Assembly: GCA_002386525.1 (NCBI GenBank)
Contig: DGIS01000008.1
Coordinates: forward strand, 1-64,000
DNA: 64,000 nt
DNA from: Sphingobacterium sp. UBA4616
Lineage (GTDB): Bacteria; Bacteroidota; Bacteroidia; Sphingobacteriales; Sphingobacteriaceae
Direction: 5' to 3'
Part shown: positions 1 to 9,768 of the stretch, in pieces
Layout of the letters: each line of letters begins with the position of its first letter
Position numbering within the stretch: position 1 is the first letter of the stretch
Made by a program: the position numbers and the translations under genes
Notes under the pieces: model-generated
The model's input: only the letters and a program-made list of their open reading frames with translations
Database searches by the model: none
Told to the model about the DNA's origin: nothing

Positions 1-146
1 AGTCAAGGGCTTCTTTCGTTTGTCAACATTTCATCCTTCTCGCAACATTATTATTGGACAATCGTTTGCATTTCATAATCGCTTTTTTACTTCGATTTAC
101 TATTGTATTATTGTTAAGTTAATTTAATGCATTATAAATCATACGC

Positions 147-3100
147 ATGAAGATATCTTTTTGGTGCGCAAAAGCACAGGTCAGTTTGCTAATAGGATTG
201 GCTTCACCTTTTATTTTTCAATCCAATAGGCTTGAAGCCCGAACGAATACAATCCAATATTTGAGTACATATCGCGCTGATCATACAGCTAAGATTAGCA
301 CCGTTCAAAAAATTAACCCAACGACAGTAGAGATTGTATACGATAATAATCAACGGTTGACTTTAGATTTCTATGGCGATCATATTTTTAGAATGTTCCA
401 AGATATTCATGGGGGTATTATCCGTGATCCTGAAGCAAAACCCGCCGCAAAAATCCTAGTAGAGCAGCCCCGCAAAACTGTCACTGGACTGGAGGTCAAG
501 GATGAAGGAAATAAGATAAGCATCTCCACCAAAGATATCCTTTTTTCAATGGATAAGCTGACTTCACAGTTTAGTATCCTCAATCGTAAAAACAATAGGG
601 TAGTCGTTGAAAGCTTAAAGCCAATCAATTTTGATCAGCATCAAGTCAGTCTCGAATTGAAAGAACAGGCAGACGAATATTTCTTTGGAGGTGGTGTACA
701 GAATGGACGCTTTTCTCATAAGGGGAACACAATCGCTATTGAAAACCAGAATAGCTGGACAGATGGTGGTGTAGCTTCCCCAACGCCTTTTTACTGGTCT
801 ACAAAAGGCTATGGATTGATGTGGCATACGTTCAAAAAGGGAAATTATACATTTGGAGCCAAAACTAAAGGGACGGTAAAATTAACACATGATACCGACT
901 ATTTAGATGTCTTTTTTATGGTGAATGAGGGCGCTAAATCTTTGCTGAATGATTTCTATCAATTGACGGGTAACCCTATCCTTCTACCGAAATTTGGATT
1001 ATATGAAGGCCATCTTAACGCCTATAATCGCGATTTCTGGAAGGAAGATGAGCAAGGGATTTTATTTGAAGATGGCAAGCGTTATAAAGAAAGCCAAAAG
1101 GACAACGGCGGAATCAAAGAATCCCTGAACGGGGAGAAAAACAATTATCAATTTTCAGCACGTGCCGTGATCGACCGCTATAAGGTACATGATATGCCTT
1201 TGGGTTGGATCCTTCCGAATGACGGTTATGGTGCTGGTTATGGACAAACTGAAACCTTAGATGGAAATATCGGTAATTTGAAGGAATTTGGCGATTATGC
1301 ACGTAAAAATGGTGTCGAAATCGGTTTATGGACACAGTCAGATCTCCATCCCAAAGATAGTATAAGTGCATTACTGCAACGGGATATCGTAAAAGAAGTG
1401 CGGGATGCGGGTGTCAGGGTTCTAAAAACGGATGTTGCCTGGGTTGGCCCCGGATATTCTTTTGGCCTCAATGGAGTCGCTGATGTCGGGCATACCATGC
1501 CTTATTATGGAAACAATGCGCGTCCATTTATTATTTCATTGGATGGCTGGGCAGGCACACAACGCTATGCTGCTATCTGGTCGGGTGACCAAACGGGCGG
1601 TGTATGGGAGTACATTCGATTCCATATACCTACTTACATCGGGTCAGGGCTTTCAGGCCAGCCTAATATTACCTCCGATATGGACGGAATCTTTGGTGGG
1701 AAAAATTTTAAAGTTAATATTCGCGATTTCCAGTGGAAAACCTGGACGCCGATGGAACTGAATATGGATGGTTGGGGTTCAAATGAGAAATACCCACATG
1801 CTTTAGGCGAGCCCGCTACGTCGATCAACCGTTTGTATCTCAAATTAAAGTCACAATTGGTTCCCTATAGTTATAGCGTCGCCAGACAAGCTATCGATGG
1901 ACTGCCCATCATTCGTGCCATGTTTTTGGAGCAGGCAAACAGCTTTACGCTCGGCAAAGCTACCCAATATCAATACTTATATGGTCCTAGTTTTCTTGTA
2001 GCACCAATTTATCAGGAAACTCATGTTGATGATAAAGGAAATGATATCCGCAATGGTATCTACCTGCCAGATGGTGAATGGATAGACTATTTTACCGGTG
2101 AGAAGTATGCAGGTGGGCGTATCATCAATAATTTTGACGCTCCCATTTGGAAACTGCCCGTTTTTGTTAAAAATGGTGCTATTATTCCGGTAACCCATCC
2201 GAACAATAACGTGCAGGAAATCAAAGCAGATCAACGTATCTATGAGGTTTATCCCTACGGAAATTCCAGCTTTGTTGAATATGACGATGACGGAAAGACC
2301 GAAGCATATCGTTATGGTAAGGGCGTTCAAACAACACTAACGTCTCACCTTACAGGCAATAGCGTGTTATTTACAATTGCGCCAACGGAGGGTGAATTTG
2401 ATGGCTTTGAAAAGATGAAGTCTACCGAAATTCGCTTTAACGTCAGTAAAGCACCGAAGGCGTTGAAAGTAAAGATCAATGGAAAAAATATAAAACTCAA
2501 AGAAGTAAACAGTTTAGATGTGTTTAATTCTTCTGAAAATGTCTATTTCTACGATCCACATCCAAATTTGAACCAGTTTGCAACCCAGGGATCTGAATTC
2601 GAGAAAATACCATTGGTTAAAAATCCGATGTTGTTGGTACGACTAGCCAAACAGGATGTCTCATCAACTGCAGTTGAAGTCAAATTGGAAGGCTATGCGT
2701 ATGCACCTGCCGACAGGTATCTAACCCAAACGGGTGCTTTAGAATCGCCTAAGGCTGTAATCACCGATCAGAATACGCAAGCGTATACCTTAAATCCAAC
2801 TTGGGGAAAGGTTGTGAATGCTGATTATTATGAAATTGAATGCAATGACTTGATCTATTCGACCATCCAGGACACGCAACTGCTTTTTAATGGACTAGCA
2901 GCTCAAACGGATTATCAGTTTAAAATCAGGGCAGTCAATAAATCTGGATTTTCAGATTGGAGTACATTTTCGGCAAAAACAAAAGCCAACCCCTTGGAGT
3001 TTGCTATTGATGGCATCAAAGCCGAGACGACTGTTGACAACCAAGGTGGCAATGGTATCAATAAATTGTTCAATTACGATGAGGGAGATATGTGGCATAC

Positions 3101-4013
3101 GAAATGGGGGCAGACAGCAGTTCCTTTTGATATGACCTTAGATTTAAAATCTGTCAATCAATTGGATAAGTTTGAGTATCTTCCAAGGACTGACGGCGGG
3201 AATGGTATCCTTTTGAAAGGAAAAGTGTTCTATAGCAATGACAAGGTGACCTGGACTGAAGCAGGCTGCTTTGACTGGAAACGTGATGGCAAAATGAAAC
3301 GTTTTGCGTTTGGATCACATCCGGTCGCACGATTTATCAAACTTTCAATTTCTGAAGCTGTGGGTGGATTTGGTTCTGGCAGAGAATTGTATGTGTTTAA
3401 AGTGCCAGGATCATCAAGCTACCTGCCGGGGGATATCAATAATGACCGATTGATCGACCACAATGATTTAACATCTTATATTAATTATATGGGCTTGCGC
3501 TTTGGAGATGGAGATTTTGAGGGGTATGTTAGCAACGGTGATGTCAATAAAAATAAACTGATTGATGCTTATGATATTTCCAACGTTGCTGTCGTCATCG
3601 AAGGGGGGGCAAAGCCTGGCAAAGGGGAGAAAGTCGCTGGTAAACTGAAATTGGTTCCATCAAAAACGAGTTTAAAGTTGGGCGAAATAGTTGAAATCAG
3701 TGTACGTGGAGAACAGCTCAACGCAGTCAATGCACTTAGTTTTGCCCTCCCTTATAATCAGGGAGATTTTGAATATGTCGGTATCGAGAATTTGCATCTA
3801 AAAGAGATGAACAATTATACCAACGATCGTCTCCATACCAACGGCAGTAAGGTGTTGTATCCTACTTTTGTAAATCTAGGCAACAAAGAGGTCTTAAATG
3901 GATCGGAGGTTTTATTTAAGATTAGATTAAAAGCGAGGCGCAATATCATCTTCAACCTCCATGCGAAGGATGGTATTTTGGTGGATAAAAAGCTAAATGC
4001 TGTCACTTTCTAA
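147..4013 (+). CDS. Secreted multidomain GH31 alpha-glycosidase (GH31, FN3, F5/8C, dockerin-like, cohesin-like)
   Basis: Hydrolyses alpha-linked sugars outside the cytoplasm. The N-terminus is a signal peptide (about residues 1-32). The GH31 barrel spans roughly 60-800, with a probable nucleophile D429 in KTDVAW and acid/base D481 in RYAAIWSGDQ. Then follow an FN3 domain (about 865-945), an F5/8 type C/CBM32-like domain (about 950-1090), a dockerin-like pair of Asp-rich loops (GDINNDRLID and GDVNKNKLID, about 1094-1155) and a beta-rich, cohesin-like C-terminus. The nucleophile region lacks the WxDMNE sequence of classical alpha-glucosidases. With the accessory domains this recalls GH31 alpha-galactosidases and alpha-N-acetylgalactosaminidases, but substrate is inference. 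At 1288 aa it is long for the family. It is transcribed alone and ends at a shared bidirectional terminator. Confidence 0.88.
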   Translation: MKISFWCAKAQVSLLIGLASPFIFQSNRLEARTNTIQYLSTYRADHTAKISTVQKINPTTVEIVYDNNQRLTLDFYGDHIFRMFQDIHGGIIRDPEAKPAAKILVEQPRKTVTGLEVKDEGNKISISTKDILFSMDKLTSQFSILNRKNNRVVVESLKPINFDQHQVSLELKEQADEYFFGGGVQNGRFSHKGNTIAIENQNSWTDGGVASPTPFYWSTKGYGLMWHTFKKGNYTFGAKTKGTVKLTHDTDYLDVFFMVNEGAKSLLNDFYQLTGNPILLPKFGLYEGHLNAYNRDFWKEDEQGILFEDGKRYKESQKDNGGIKESLNGEKNNYQFSARAVIDRYKVHDMPLGWILPNDGYGAGYGQTETLDGNIGNLKEFGDYARKNGVEIGLWTQSDLHPKDSISALLQRDIVKEVRDAGVRVLKTDVAWVGPGYSFGLNGVADVGHTMPYYGNNARPFIISLDGWAGTQRYAAIWSGDQTGGVWEYIRFHIPTYIGSGLSGQPNITSDMDGIFGGKNFKVNIRDFQWKTWTPMELNMDGWGSNEKYPHALGEPATSINRLYLKLKSQLVPYSYSVARQAIDGLPIIRAMFLEQANSFTLGKATQYQYLYGPSFLVAPIYQETHVDDKGNDIRNGIYLPDGEWIDYFTGEKYAGGRIINNFDAPIWKLPVFVKNGAIIPVTHPNNNVQEIKADQRIYEVYPYGNSSFVEYDDDGKTEAYRYGKGVQTTLTSHLTGNSVLFTIAPTEGEFDGFEKMKSTEIRFNVSKAPKALKVKINGKNIKLKEVNSLDVFNSSENVYFYDPHPNLNQFATQGSEFEKIPLVKNPMLLVRLAKQDVSSTAVEVKLEGYAYAPADRYLTQTGALESPKAVITDQNTQAYTLNPTWGKVVNADYYEIECNDLIYSTIQDTQLLFNGLAAQTDYQFKIRAVNKSGFSDWSTFSAKTKANPLEFAIDGIKAETTVDNQGGNGINKLFNYDEGDMWHTKWGQTAVPFDMTLDLKSVNQLDKFEYLPRTDGGNGILLKGKVFYSNDKVTWTEAGCFDWKRDGKMKRFAFGSHPVARFIKLSISEAVGGFGSGRELYVFKVPGSSSYLPGDINNDRLIDHNDLTSYINYMGLRFGDGDFEGYVSNGDVNKNKLIDAYDISNVAVVIEGGAKPGKGEKVAGKLKLVPSKTSLKLGEIVEISVRGEQLNAVNALSFALPYNQGDFEYVGIENLHLKEMNNYTNDRLHTNGSKVLYPTFVNLGNKEVLNGSEVLFKIRLKARRNIIFNLHAKDGILVDKKLNAVTF

Positions 4014-4022
4014 AAGCCAACA

Positions 4023-4067
4023 AATGAACGAAGCTGGGCGCCTATGTAGCTCCCAGTTTTGTTCATT
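4023..4067. terminator. Bidirectional terminator between GH31 and pirin genes
   Basis: A 16-bp stem (4023-4038 with 4052-4067, two G.T pairs) carries an A-rich 5' side and a T-rich 3' side. It lies between two convergent genes and could serve both. Confidence 0.7.
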
Positions 4068-4084
4068 GCTATATGCTCCCTGCG

Positions 4085-4969
4085 TTAGTTCAATACCATA
4101 CTGATATCCATCAACAGGATTTCGGTATCCGCCGAGGTTACTTTCATGTTGATTTCTGATACATCCCAGATTCCAAAACCATCTCTGGTTTCTAATGCCT
4201 GCCCTTCAACGCTAACGCTGCCTTTTATCACAAAAATATAGACACCATTACCGGCCTGTTTGACGTGGTAATTTGCTTGAACGTCCTGGTCAAAATGGCC
4301 CATCGAAAACCAGGCATTCTGATGAATCCATACCCCTTCATCGTCTGGATCTGGCGAGAGAATCTGTTGAAATTTATTCTGTCTTTGCATACCATCCAAG
4401 GTAATTTGATCGTATCGCGGACTCACATTCCGTTGATTAGGGTATACCCAAATCTGTAGAAATTTGACTGCCTGATCGGTGTTTTTATTATACTCGCTGT
4501 GTATGATGCCAGTGCCTGCACTCATAACCTGAATATCTCCCTTTCGTATAATCGTTTTATTGCCCATGCTGTCCTCATGTTCCAGGTCGCCTTCCAATGG
4601 GATGCTGATAATTTCCATATTATCGTGGGGATGTTTACCGAAACCTCTTCCCGCAGCGACTGTATCGTCATTGAGTACCCTCAATACACCAAAATGCATG
4701 CGTTCAGGATTGTGATAATTGGCGAAACTAAACGTATGATTGCTTTGTAACCAGCCATGATCCGCATGCCCGCGAGTAGTTGCTTTATGGAGGACACTGT
4801 GGTTTTCCAATTTGTCTGATGGATAGTTTGTATCTTCCACATTCAAAGTTTCAAGGGGGCTTATCTCATCGATATCATTTTTCAAGATATCAGCTGAAGA
4901 TTCTTTAGATGTAAATATTCCGGAACCTAAAAGTCCCTTTTTTATAAAGTTCTGTTTGTTCATGATCAT
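4085..4969 (-). CDS. Pirin family protein (YhhW-like bicupin) with N-terminal extension
   Basis: Pirins are cytoplasmic metal-binding bicupins; some are quercetin 2,3-dioxygenases. The pirin core begins near residue 68 (RGHADHGWLQ) and has the expected metal ligands in KHPHDNMEII and HSEYN. The first 65 residues are an unusual low-conservation extension that includes KKGLLGSGIF, which might be a leftover targeting sequence. ATG at 4969 or 4963 are both possible. A TAATTTTG -7 element lies 14 bp upstream of 4969. The gene is monocistronic and converges on the GH31 gene. Its physiological substrate cannot be read from sequence. Confidence 0.85.
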   Translation of the reverse strand: MIMNKQNFIKKGLLGSGIFTSKESSADILKNDIDEISPLETLNVEDTNYPSDKLENHSVLHKATTRGHADHGWLQSNHTFSFANYHNPERMHFGVLRVLNDDTVAAGRGFGKHPHDNMEIISIPLEGDLEHEDSMGNKTIIRKGDIQVMSAGTGIIHSEYNKNTDQAVKFLQIWVYPNQRNVSPRYDQITLDGMQRQNKFQQILSPDPDDEGVWIHQNAWFSMGHFDQDVQANYHVKQAGNGVYIFVIKGSVSVEGQALETRDGFGIWDVSEINMKVTSADTEILLMDISMVLN

Positions 4970-4982
4970 TTTATTTAGTATC

Positions 4983-4990
4983 CAAAATTA
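4983..4990 (-). promoter_or_regulatory. Bacteroidota -7 element upstream of pirin gene
   Basis: On the minus strand this reads TAATTTTG, an exact match to the TAnnTTTG consensus, 14 bp upstream of the ATG at 4969. No clear -33 TTTG is seen. Confidence 0.45.
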
Positions 4991-5088
4991 GCCTTTTAGT
5001 AGCCGATCGCCATTGATCTAGTTCAATAAAGAAACATTTTAGCGGTTTCCAGTTGGATCGTTCGAATATTGCGCTGCTCAAAGTTGCA

Positions 5089-5403
5089 TTAACCTGGCAG
5101 TAAGTCTGGAAACAGCGTATAAATTTCATTTTTCAAAATCCCGCTGCCGCCACCATAATGGGTAATCAGGCCGATGGAATAAGGGAGTTGCGAAAGATAA
5201 TCCGTTATTTCTTGTTCTTCCTGCAGCGAGAGCCCCGAGCTTAATAATAATACATCTACAGGATGATTAATCAGCTGCTTTTTACAACTATCCAACTCTT
5301 GCAGTAATGTTGCGTTCCACATAGGGGTGCTCTCAATGATTCTTTTTAGCGTAAGCAAAATTTCTTCATTTTTGCCAAATAGGAGAAATGTTAAGGTCTT
5401 CAT
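5089..5403 (-). CDS. Small CheY-like/unknown protein
   Basis: The product is 104 aa when started at MKTLTFLLFGK. This start is preferred over one 12 codons upstream because a TAnnTTTG element sits within the extra stretch. The alternating beta/alpha pattern (TLTFLLFG, VDVLLLSSGL, IGLITHYGGG) resembles a receiver-like alpha/beta fold, but the phosphoacceptor region is not convincing (VDVLLLSSG has no Asp at the usual place after the strand). It ends 119 bp before the pirin start and may be co-transcribed with it. No function is assigned. Confidence 0.6.
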   Translation of the reverse strand: MKTLTFLLFGKNEEILLTLKRIIESTPMWNATLLQELDSCKKQLINHPVDVLLLSSGLSLQEEQEITDYLSQLPYSIGLITHYGGGSGILKNEIYTLFPDLLPG

Positions 5404-5408
5404 AATGA

Positions 5409-5416
5409 CAAAAGTA
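5409..5416 (-). promoter_or_regulatory. -7 element of the CheY-like gene
   Basis: The minus strand reads TACTTTTG (TAnnTTTG) only 5 bp before the ATG at 5403, implying a very short or absent leader. The -33 element is not clear. Confidence 0.4.
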
Positions 5417-5636
5417 AACATGAACTGATTCATTTCCATTGATGTAGTTTAATAAATACAGCGATATACTCTCTGCATGTTTTCATCATGAAGGGACGCC
5501 GTTGAACGATTTGGATCAATACGCAATATGTCAACAGAAAAAGAAAGGGGTGAAATAAGTACAATCACATAAAATTTCTTACTTTTAGTAATCGGATGTA
5601 TATAATTTTTTAGCGATTTTAATTATTATTTAGTTT

Positions 5637-6356
5637 ATGATGAAGAGACTTTTACTTGTCGGGCTTTTTGCCGGTGTAACTCATTTTATGGCTTTTTCGC
5701 AAACGCACGAACTACGTGTGGGGCTTACTTCTGGGGTATCCAACTTTACGGGAGCAGGGAGTGAGGCCAAGAGCATGTTGATTGGATCCACGCAGCAGGA
5801 CTTTTATACCAGTAATCCCTATGGAAAAAAATATGGAATAAACATAGGTGGGGCTTTAGACTACCGTTATATTTTTGCCAACAATTTGATATTAGGTCTA
5901 GAAGGCGCCTACGAAAGATTGCAGACAAAGATTGATTTGGAGGGAAGCGAATTTATGAATGGAAGCCGTGGTCAAACCCAACTTAATCAACAGTTTATCA
6001 ATTTTAATCCGTTTGTTGGCTATCGCGTCTTTTTTGAACCCATGACGATGGATATTCAGCTGGGGATGGATATTGCCAAAGTGTTGAGCATCAAGGAAAA
6101 AGGTAGTATTGAGGATAAACAGGGAAATAAAACAAAATTTGATCGTGGCAGAGGTAAAGTAATTGATATGGATCTGCGGCCACGTTTACAATTTAACGTA
6201 AATTATGACCGCTATACCGTGTTTGCCGGTTATTCATGGGGATTGAAGGATTATACCGGACAGATGCTGGGTAGCGACCCTGGTGCGGCACGACTAAATG
6301 TATTCCGATTGGGCCTACAATATCAGTTACTAAGACCGATATTTAAAAATGACTAA
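5637..6356 (+). CDS. Outer-membrane beta-barrel protein (porin-family like)
   Basis: A cleavable signal peptide (MMKRLLLVGLFAGVTHFMAFSQ) is followed by alternating amphipathic strands rich in aromatic residues and glycine (ELRVGLTSG, YRYIFANNLILGLEGAYE, FNPFVGYRVFF, YTVFAGYSWGLKDYTG, FRLGLQYQL). This is typical of small OmpA-like or PorT-like barrels of Bacteroidota. At 239 aa an 8-10 stranded barrel is likely. Two adjacent ATGs (5637, 5640) are equally good. It is a single gene; the next gene converges on it. Specific role is unknown. Confidence 0.75.
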   Translation: MMKRLLLVGLFAGVTHFMAFSQTHELRVGLTSGVSNFTGAGSEAKSMLIGSTQQDFYTSNPYGKKYGINIGGALDYRYIFANNLILGLEGAYERLQTKIDLEGSEFMNGSRGQTQLNQQFINFNPFVGYRVFFEPMTMDIQLGMDIAKVLSIKEKGSIEDKQGNKTKFDRGRGKVIDMDLRPRLQFNVNYDRYTVFAGYSWGLKDYTGQMLGSDPGAARLNVFRLGLQYQLLRPIFKND

Positions 6357-6424
6357 AGCTTACTCCCACGTTTGCTTTCGATTATAGGTCATTTTCGTAA
6401 ATAACAGATCGGAGCGCGAAGATA

Positions 6425-7513
6425 TTAGTTGTATTGTTTGGCAATTTTCTTCTCGGGTTCGATATAAAGCATATATAAGAAAAATAGAAATATATATTCT
6501 AAGGGTTTCATTAAAATATAAGTCATATTTGATGCACCGGTTGAATTGATTTTGATGGAGATGTTGAAACCATATTTATCATAGCAAAACCGCACAAACC
6601 GGTGTATCGAAGGTGACAGATCACTCAAAATTTCTTCAAACGCATTGGCAATCTGAAGCTGTCTATTGACGATAATGGTATTGCCGTGCCTTTTGCCTAA
6701 TCTCAACGGTTTTACAAGGGCAGGATTACCTTTCGCCGCGACTGTGCATAAATAATGTCCTTTATGATCCAAAATGGGAGGATGCATTTTTTGTGAAAAT
6801 GCCCAAGTAGTTGTCTCCGTGAAAACTTTCGCCATGGAATCGTGATCCTGCCCCAATAAGATGAGGATGATGGTCAGTATCAGAAAGACCGGAACAAGTA
6901 ATACAATAGCCCATAGGGGATAATTCAGCTTGGAAGAAAGTAAGGTATTGATCTTGTTGAGGGTGGGATTGGTATAAGTTCTGTTCATGGCGTAACCCTT
7001 TTCCTCTACGATGACTCTACGGATTAATCCGACACCGATAATCAAGCTGCAAATTGGTGTAAAAATAAAGTATAAAGTTCCTTCATTGCCAACATACATA
7101 TCCAGTGTGGATGTATCGTGGTGACTGACCTGAATAAGTACAAATACACTCATTACGCTGCCTATCAATAACATCACCAGCATCATAACGAGAGGTATAG
7201 GTGGAATTTTTCGCCCTTTTATCCAGATGGTAACTGCTGAAATATTGAATGCAACGAAATAGATAAACAGCGATAAGATGTGTTTGCCGCCGAAGGGAAT
7301 ATAGCAGTCTCCATCCACAGGGTCCACGGGTTGGTTATATTGGCTCGAATGGAATACAAAACCAATCCCCGCAAGCAGCAGCGCTAAAAGGTAAGCAGTG
7401 ACAACGGTATATTCAATAAAGGATACATCCCGCTGTTGTTTTTTCACGAGCGCGCGCAGCAGATATAAAATTCCGAAAAGCGTGATTATAATGAAAAGAA
7501 GAATTAAAATCAT
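6425..7513 (-). CDS. Polytopic membrane protein, DUF6688-like
   Basis: The 362-aa protein has about six to seven hydrophobic segments (residues 1-20, 38-55, 80-98, 105-128, 145-165, 200-222 and a C-terminal one). A soluble, conserved-looking segment lies before the last helix (DHKGHYLCTVAAKGNP, LRLGKRHG, IVNRQLQIANAFEE). The segment resembles what I recall of DUF6688, a family of unknown function; the assignment is from memory. The next gene upstream (8471) runs in the same direction 139 bp away, so co-transcription is possible. Confidence 0.65.
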   Translation of the reverse strand: MILILLFIIITLFGILYLLRALVKKQQRDVSFIEYTVVTAYLLALLLAGIGFVFHSSQYNQPVDPVDGDCYIPFGGKHILSLFIYFVAFNISAVTIWIKGRKIPPIPLVMMLVMLLIGSVMSVFVLIQVSHHDTSTLDMYVGNEGTLYFIFTPICSLIIGVGLIRRVIVEEKGYAMNRTYTNPTLNKINTLLSSKLNYPLWAIVLLVPVFLILTIILILLGQDHDSMAKVFTETTTWAFSQKMHPPILDHKGHYLCTVAAKGNPALVKPLRLGKRHGNTIIVNRQLQIANAFEEILSDLSPSIHRFVRFCYDKYGFNISIKINSTGASNMTYILMKPLEYIFLFFLYMLYIEPEKKIAKQYN

Positions 7514-7652
7514 AATAGAATGAGCAGTTATAATGCGAAGAAGAATATAGTCAAATCAGTGTGCTGGATTCAGATTCGACGTGATACACGTATATGCCAG
7601 AAATCATCACAAGTGTTGAAAACAGTGTTATTATTGAGCGAATATAGCTCGT

Positions 7653-8471
7653 TTAATCTTTTCCAAATAACCTGTTCCAAAAATTTCTTTTTTTAGTGTT
7701 TGGAAAGTTTTCGGTCGTTTCAGGCTTCTCCGGCTGTACATGTATCGTATCAGTCTTGACATTTGGCAAAGCCTCATTTTCAGGAAGTCCGCTGCGTTGT
7801 GCTATATCCTGAATCTGTTTTAAAGCTGTAGCCTGATATAAGAGTAGACCTGCTTTGTCACAGTTAAACAGGTTGGAGTAACTTTTCGATTCATTCAGGT
7901 CAAAAGGTTGTGGTTCTACGACTTCGGTTGCTTCCAAAAGGCCGAGATTTCGCTCCTTGGCATATTGCAATGCATCAAGAAAAATTGAAATCCGGTTCTC
8001 TGAAAAGAGTGTATCTAATTCAGCCCTGATGGCTGGGTTATGATGATAGTCTATCCATAATTGAGCGGTTTTCTCTGCTGGAATAAAGACACCCGAGCAA
8101 TAGTTTTCAACAAGCCTATTTTCGATCGTATTGGTTAGGAATTCTGGTTGTATAAATTCTTCCCATCTTTTGTAATAGACAGACAAATGTTCATTTTGGG
8201 AGAAGGACAAAGCTCCGCCGCGAACATAAAAGTACTTTTCGAAAAAACCTTGTACCACCGCTATAAAAAAACCGTGGGTCTTGTCAAAATAATCATTTTT
8301 TCCGGTTTCACGGCCCGCATTTAAAGTGTCTTGGTACTTGGTTTTATAGAAGTCTTCGAGCTGATGAAATGTGGATATTTCCTCAAGCTCTTCGGGATTT
8401 TGGAGTAAATCAAAATACCACGTTTCTATTTGTTTTTCTGAGATCGGGTGGTAACTAATATCATAGCCCAT
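7653..8471 (-). CDS. Conserved hypothetical cytoplasmic protein
   Basis: The 272-aa protein starts MGYDISYHPISEKQIETWYFDLL and has no signal peptide or membrane segment. Charged, aromatic-rich alpha-helical stretches dominate the first 220 residues. The C-terminal 50 residues are polar, proline-rich and end in a basic patch (KKRNFWNRLFGKD). The opening sequence is familiar from uncharacterised Bacteroidota proteins, but I cannot name a family with confidence. Confidence 0.6.
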   Translation of the reverse strand: MGYDISYHPISEKQIETWYFDLLQNPEELEEISTFHQLEDFYKTKYQDTLNAGRETGKNDYFDKTHGFFIAVVQGFFEKYFYVRGGALSFSQNEHLSVYYKRWEEFIQPEFLTNTIENRLVENYCSGVFIPAEKTAQLWIDYHHNPAIRAELDTLFSENRISIFLDALQYAKERNLGLLEATEVVEPQPFDLNESKSYSNLFNCDKAGLLLYQATALKQIQDIAQRSGLPENEALPNVKTDTIHVQPEKPETTENFPNTKKRNFWNRLFGKD

Positions 8472-8618
8472 AATGACTTTTTTTAATCTCTTGTATGTTA
8501 ATTGCTAAGGTATTAAAAATTAACATTTTGTACAATACTTATCGTTCATATCTCTTCTTTTATCATTTAAAAGGGGCAACTGGTTGAAAGTGTATGCGAC
8601 AGTCAGAGGACTACATAT

Positions 8619-8649
8619 TTTGCCTGTTTCATAATTATTAATTATTTTG
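8619..8649 (+). promoter_or_regulatory. Promoter for the lipoprotein/STM3941-like pair
   Basis: TTTG (8619-8622), a 19-bp spacer and TTATTTTG (8642-8649, one mismatch to TAnnTTTG) lie 20 bp upstream of the ATG at 8670. Spacing fits Bacteroidota primary sigma factor promoters. Confidence 0.5.
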
Positions 8650-8669
8650 GGAACAAACAATATGTATAT

Positions 8670-9203
8670 ATGAAGCAGTTACTAGTTATTATTCTTATGT
8701 TGTCGAGCATGTTTTTTACAGCTTGTCAATCCCCCAGTCCGGATAAGTTTTTCGGAAAAGTTGTTTTAAATACCAATCTTATTGCGGATTTTGCGCCTGA
8801 GCGCTACGGCAAAAGCCTCGAGCAGGAGACTGTGGAATTTGCGGACATGCCTTCCAGTAAGAAAGTGGGCGATGAAGCTCAAAAGTCAGTTGAGATTAAG
8901 ATTCAGGTTGTCGAAAAGGCTTTAAAGGATATCAAAGAGCTGAATGTTTCCGATGCGGAAGCGAAAGCATTGAAAGAACAGTCTATTGCATTATTCGAGA
9001 AAGTCCTGCCCGTTTATAAAAATGAATATACAGCCTATGCAAAGTTATGTGATCGTAAAGGTTCGACTGAAGAAAAGCAGGCTTTACTCCAAAAGATTGA
9101 GAAGAATGACATGCCCGAAATCAATAGTGCTTTCGACAATGTATATACCTTAGGGAAAGCTTACGCAGAAAAGCACAACCTAAACGTGAATTGGGGGAAC
9201 TAA
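8670..9203 (+). CDS. Small lipoprotein of unknown function
   Basis: A type II signal peptide (MKQLLVIILMLSSMFFTAC, lipobox FTAC) is followed by about 155 residues of mostly charged alpha helix with a repeated EKALKDIKEL/EAKALKEQSI pattern. The product is therefore an envelope-anchored helical protein. Only 3 bp separate it from the next gene, so the two form an operon behind the promoter at 8619-8649. No family recognised. Confidence 0.65.
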   Translation: MKQLLVIILMLSSMFFTACQSPSPDKFFGKVVLNTNLIADFAPERYGKSLEQETVEFADMPSSKKVGDEAQKSVEIKIQVVEKALKDIKELNVSDAEAKALKEQSIALFEKVLPVYKNEYTAYAKLCDRKGSTEEKQALLQKIEKNDMPEINSAFDNVYTLGKAYAEKHNLNVNWGN

Positions 9204-9206
9204 CTC

Positions 9207-9728
9207 ATGAAGGAAACACATCTTTACAGAAATAAGCGAAAAACAACGCAAATGCTGCTAATTTCAGCAGTATTTTGTTTGCTACTCTTAATCATATTAC
9301 TTTATAGCATTGGTTTGTTTGATGGAGTTTTTAAAGCTAAGCCCACGATCTTTTCTGCAGGAGTATTGTTGGTACTTCTCATCTTGTTGATTGTAAACTT
9401 GCTGAGTCTTCGGGATAAATCAGCCCAGATTGTTCTTAGTGAAAAATATTTTTTCGGAAAAACTACGCCATTGGCAAAAGCTTTCGGTCAAGGGAATTGG
9501 CAAGATGTAAAGTCTATTGATTTAGAGAAAGTGGGTGGGGATACCATGATCATTGTTACCCTAAAAAATTCAGGTAAGTATAAAGATAGACTACCATCAC
9601 TACTATGGAAGATGGCCTACCAGGAATCTGCTCAGGAATTAAATATCATGTATTCGGCGTCAACCATTGATCTGAAGCCTTCAGAACTGCATCAACTGTT
9701 TTTATCTTATTGGAACAAGCAAAAGTAA
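9207..9728 (+). CDS. STM3941-like membrane protein
   Basis: The 173-aa product has two N-terminal transmembrane helices (about 18-37 and 48-65) joined by a short loop. A cytoplasmic beta-rich domain follows, ending in a helix (SELHQLFLSYW). This layout matches the STM3941 family, whose function is unknown. Translation is probably coupled to the lipoprotein gene 3 bp upstream. Confidence 0.6.
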   Translation: MKETHLYRNKRKTTQMLLISAVFCLLLLIILLYSIGLFDGVFKAKPTIFSAGVLLVLLILLIVNLLSLRDKSAQIVLSEKYFFGKTTPLAKAFGQGNWQDVKSIDLEKVGGDTMIIVTLKNSGKYKDRLPSLLWKMAYQESAQELNIMYSASTIDLKPSELHQLFLSYWNKQK

Positions 9729-9768
9729 TGGCTCGTTTTTTTTTGTTAATTTTAGCCAAATTACTCCA

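Noticed and set aside
1114..1371. Minus-strand ORF opposite GH31
   Set aside because: Antisense to the catalytic barrel; no signal of coding.
3603..3609. G7 tract in the GH31 gene as phase-variation site
   Set aside because: Shorter than tracts usually unstable, lies in a linker near the C-terminus; no surface-variation logic.
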